Below, one piece after another: positions 34,247 to 35,316 of a stretch of DNA of 35,316 nucleotides. The notes under the pieces were generated by a model. It saw only the letters and a program-made list of their open reading frames with translations, had not been told where the DNA came from and made no database searches. Source of the DNA: Endozoicomonas sp. SESOKO1 (GTDB lineage: Bacteria; Pseudomonadota; Gammaproteobacteria; Pseudomonadales; Endozoicomonadaceae); the NCBI RefSeq assembly GCF_024606265.1, contig NZ_JAHHPP010000164.1, positions 1-35,316 of the forward strand, given 5' to 3'. Each line of letters begins with the position of its first letter. The stretch's first letter is position 1. The translations under genes and the position numbers were made by a program.

Positions 34247-35316
34247 ATGATTAAAGAAAACCTGCGCGATCTGATTGACGCTGGCGCTGCCCGTATTCCC
34301 GCTGATCTGGTGATCAAAAACGGTCAGCTGGTGAATGTGACCTCTGCAGAGATCTACCCTGCCGATATCGCCATTTACCGTTCCAGAATCGTTGCCACCG
34401 GAGATGTTGAAGCCTATATCGGTGAAAACACCCGCATTATCGACGCTGAAAACAAATACCTGGTGCCCGGTCTGATTGATGGTCATCTGCATATTGAATG
34501 CAGCAAGATGTCCATGACCAGCTTTGCCAAAGCCGTGGTGCCCTGTGGTACCACCAGCATTGTTTCCGGACTGGATCAGTATCTGGTGACAGCCGGGCTG
34601 GAAGGCGTCCGCGAGGTTCTGGACGAAATCAACCAGGGACCTTTGAAAGTCTTCTGGGGTCTGCCCTTTACTGCGCCCTACACCCTGCCGGAATCCACGG
34701 TTGGTTTTAACGTAACCCCGGAAGTGCACCAGGAAGTGCAGAAATGGCCTGAAGTGTATGGCATTTGGGAAACCGTGTCCGAGTTTGTCGAAAACAAACA
34801 CGATGGGGTAATGAAAGCCATCGAACTGGCCGGTGAGAACAATCTCCCAGTATTCGGCTGTGCGCCCATGACCACGGGTACCCGCCTCAATTCCGTGCTC
34901 TGTGCCGGTGTCCGTCTTGACCATGAAAGCTACGATCACATCGAAGCCATGGAAAAAATCCGCAAAGGCATGTTCCTGCTGGTTCGTGAGTCATCTATCT
35001 CCCACTTCCTCCATGAAAATATGAAGGTGGTCACTCATATCAATCCCCGGGTTGCCCGCCGGGTCAGCTTCTGTACTGACGATGTTATTCCTTCTGAAAT
35101 TCTGGAAAACGGTCATATGGACAAGCTGATTCGTATGACCATTGCTGCGGGTGTTGACCCGATCACTGCTATCCAGATGGGTTCCCTGAACAGTGCCGAG
35201 GCGTACCGTATTGACCATCTGGTCGGCTCCATCTCTCCGGGAAAGATTGCCGACATCCTGCTGGTGGAAGACCTGCGCAAGTTCAATATCGATAAGGTTA
35301 TCGCCAAGGGTAAACT
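34247..35316 (+). CDS. ade: Adenine deaminase, 3' end beyond window
   Basis: Converts adenine to hypoxanthine and ammonia. The visible part is 356 residues plus 2 bases, from ATG 34247, and remains open at the right edge; the usual protein is near 590 residues. Amidohydrolase features are the metal motif GLIDGHLHIECSKMS (His-x-His-Ile-Glu), GTTSIVSGLDQY, VRESS, and the second metal region RVSFCTDDVIP, followed by AGVDPITAIQMGSLNSAEAY and GSISPGKIADILLV. These match the AdeC/Ade family and not cytosine or adenosine deaminases. The gene follows the purine permease, so uptake and deamination are probably co-expressed. Confidence 0.94.
   Translation, partial: MIKENLRDLIDAGAARIPADLVIKNGQLVNVTSAEIYPADIAIYRSRIVATGDVEAYIGENTRIIDAENKYLVPGLIDGHLHIECSKMSMTSFAKAVVPCGTTSIVSGLDQYLVTAGLEGVREVLDEINQGPLKVFWGLPFTAPYTLPESTVGFNVTPEVHQEVQKWPEVYGIWETVSEFVENKHDGVMKAIELAGENNLPVFGCAPMTTGTRLNSVLCAGVRLDHESYDHIEAMEKIRKGMFLLVRESSISHFLHENMKVVTHINPRVARRVSFCTDDVIPSEILENGHMDKLIRMTIAAGVDPITAIQMGSLNSAEAYRIDHLVGSISPGKIADILLVEDLRKFNIDKVIAKGK

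Noticed and set aside
34223-34939. 238-codon minus-strand open frame
   Set aside because: It is antisense to the clearly recognisable adenine deaminase gene, and its translation (His/Gly/Asn-rich) matches no family.

Overview
The window looks like a gammaproteobacterial chromosome. Housekeeping gene order (nudC, dnaQ, rnhA, YafS-type methyltransferase, gloB, mltD; yejBEF; the cysI-DUF934-DUF2970 group; cysK; cobB; adenine permease plus adenine deaminase) resembles Oceanospirillales and Pseudomonas-like lineages. Set among these genes are proteins with eukaryote-like ubiquitin-pathway domains: an OTU cysteine protease, three RING-type proteins and J-domain tails. That mix suggests a host-associated organism, most likely Endozoicomonas or a close relative. 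The genus is inferred from gene content, not from a marker gene.

Layout. 1-2.3 kb: an unrecognised exported or membrane protein with an AT-rich 5' third, a DUF2970 membrane protein, and a convergent 29-residue membrane microprotein. 2.5-4.6 kb: sulfite reductase hemoprotein (cysI) overlapping a DUF934 gene, ended by a clear terminator. 4.7-5.9 kb: a CPA2 cation/proton antiporter. 5.9-8.3 kb, minus strand: an OTU-domain protein with four PPxY motifs and one PSAP motif, then the SohB protease. 8.5-8.8 kb: an SCP2 lipid-binding protein with its own promoter and terminator. 9.0-12.0 kb, minus strand: nudC, dnaQ, rnhA, a methyltransferase and a 27-residue Cys-rich leader peptide whose stop overlaps the methyltransferase start. 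12.3-14.7 kb: gloB and mltD. 14.8-24.3 kb: three successive YejA-type peptide-binding proteins followed by a single yejB-yejE-yejF ABC transporter; the third binding protein has a C-terminal membrane anchor. 24.4-25.0 kb: a small RING-like protein with a glycine-zipper membrane region. 25.1-32.5 kb, all minus strand: an RRM RNA-binding protein, cysK, two tandem paralogues combining a RING, about 109-residue helical repeats and a J-type HPD tail, then cobB and a DUF4139 protein. 32.8-35.3 kb: an NCS2 purine permease and an adenine deaminase that runs off the right edge.

How the genes fit together. cysI, DUF934 and cysK serve sulfur assimilation. The Yej cluster imports peptides. The permease and deaminase form an adenine uptake and salvage pair. 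dnaQ, rnhA and nudC are nucleic-acid and nucleotide housekeeping genes. The OTU, RING and RING-J proteins are the accessory layer. They look like candidate secreted effectors that would add or remove ubiquitin in a eukaryotic host, and the RING-J fusions could also engage Hsp70. No IS element, tRNA, rRNA or CRISPR array was seen.
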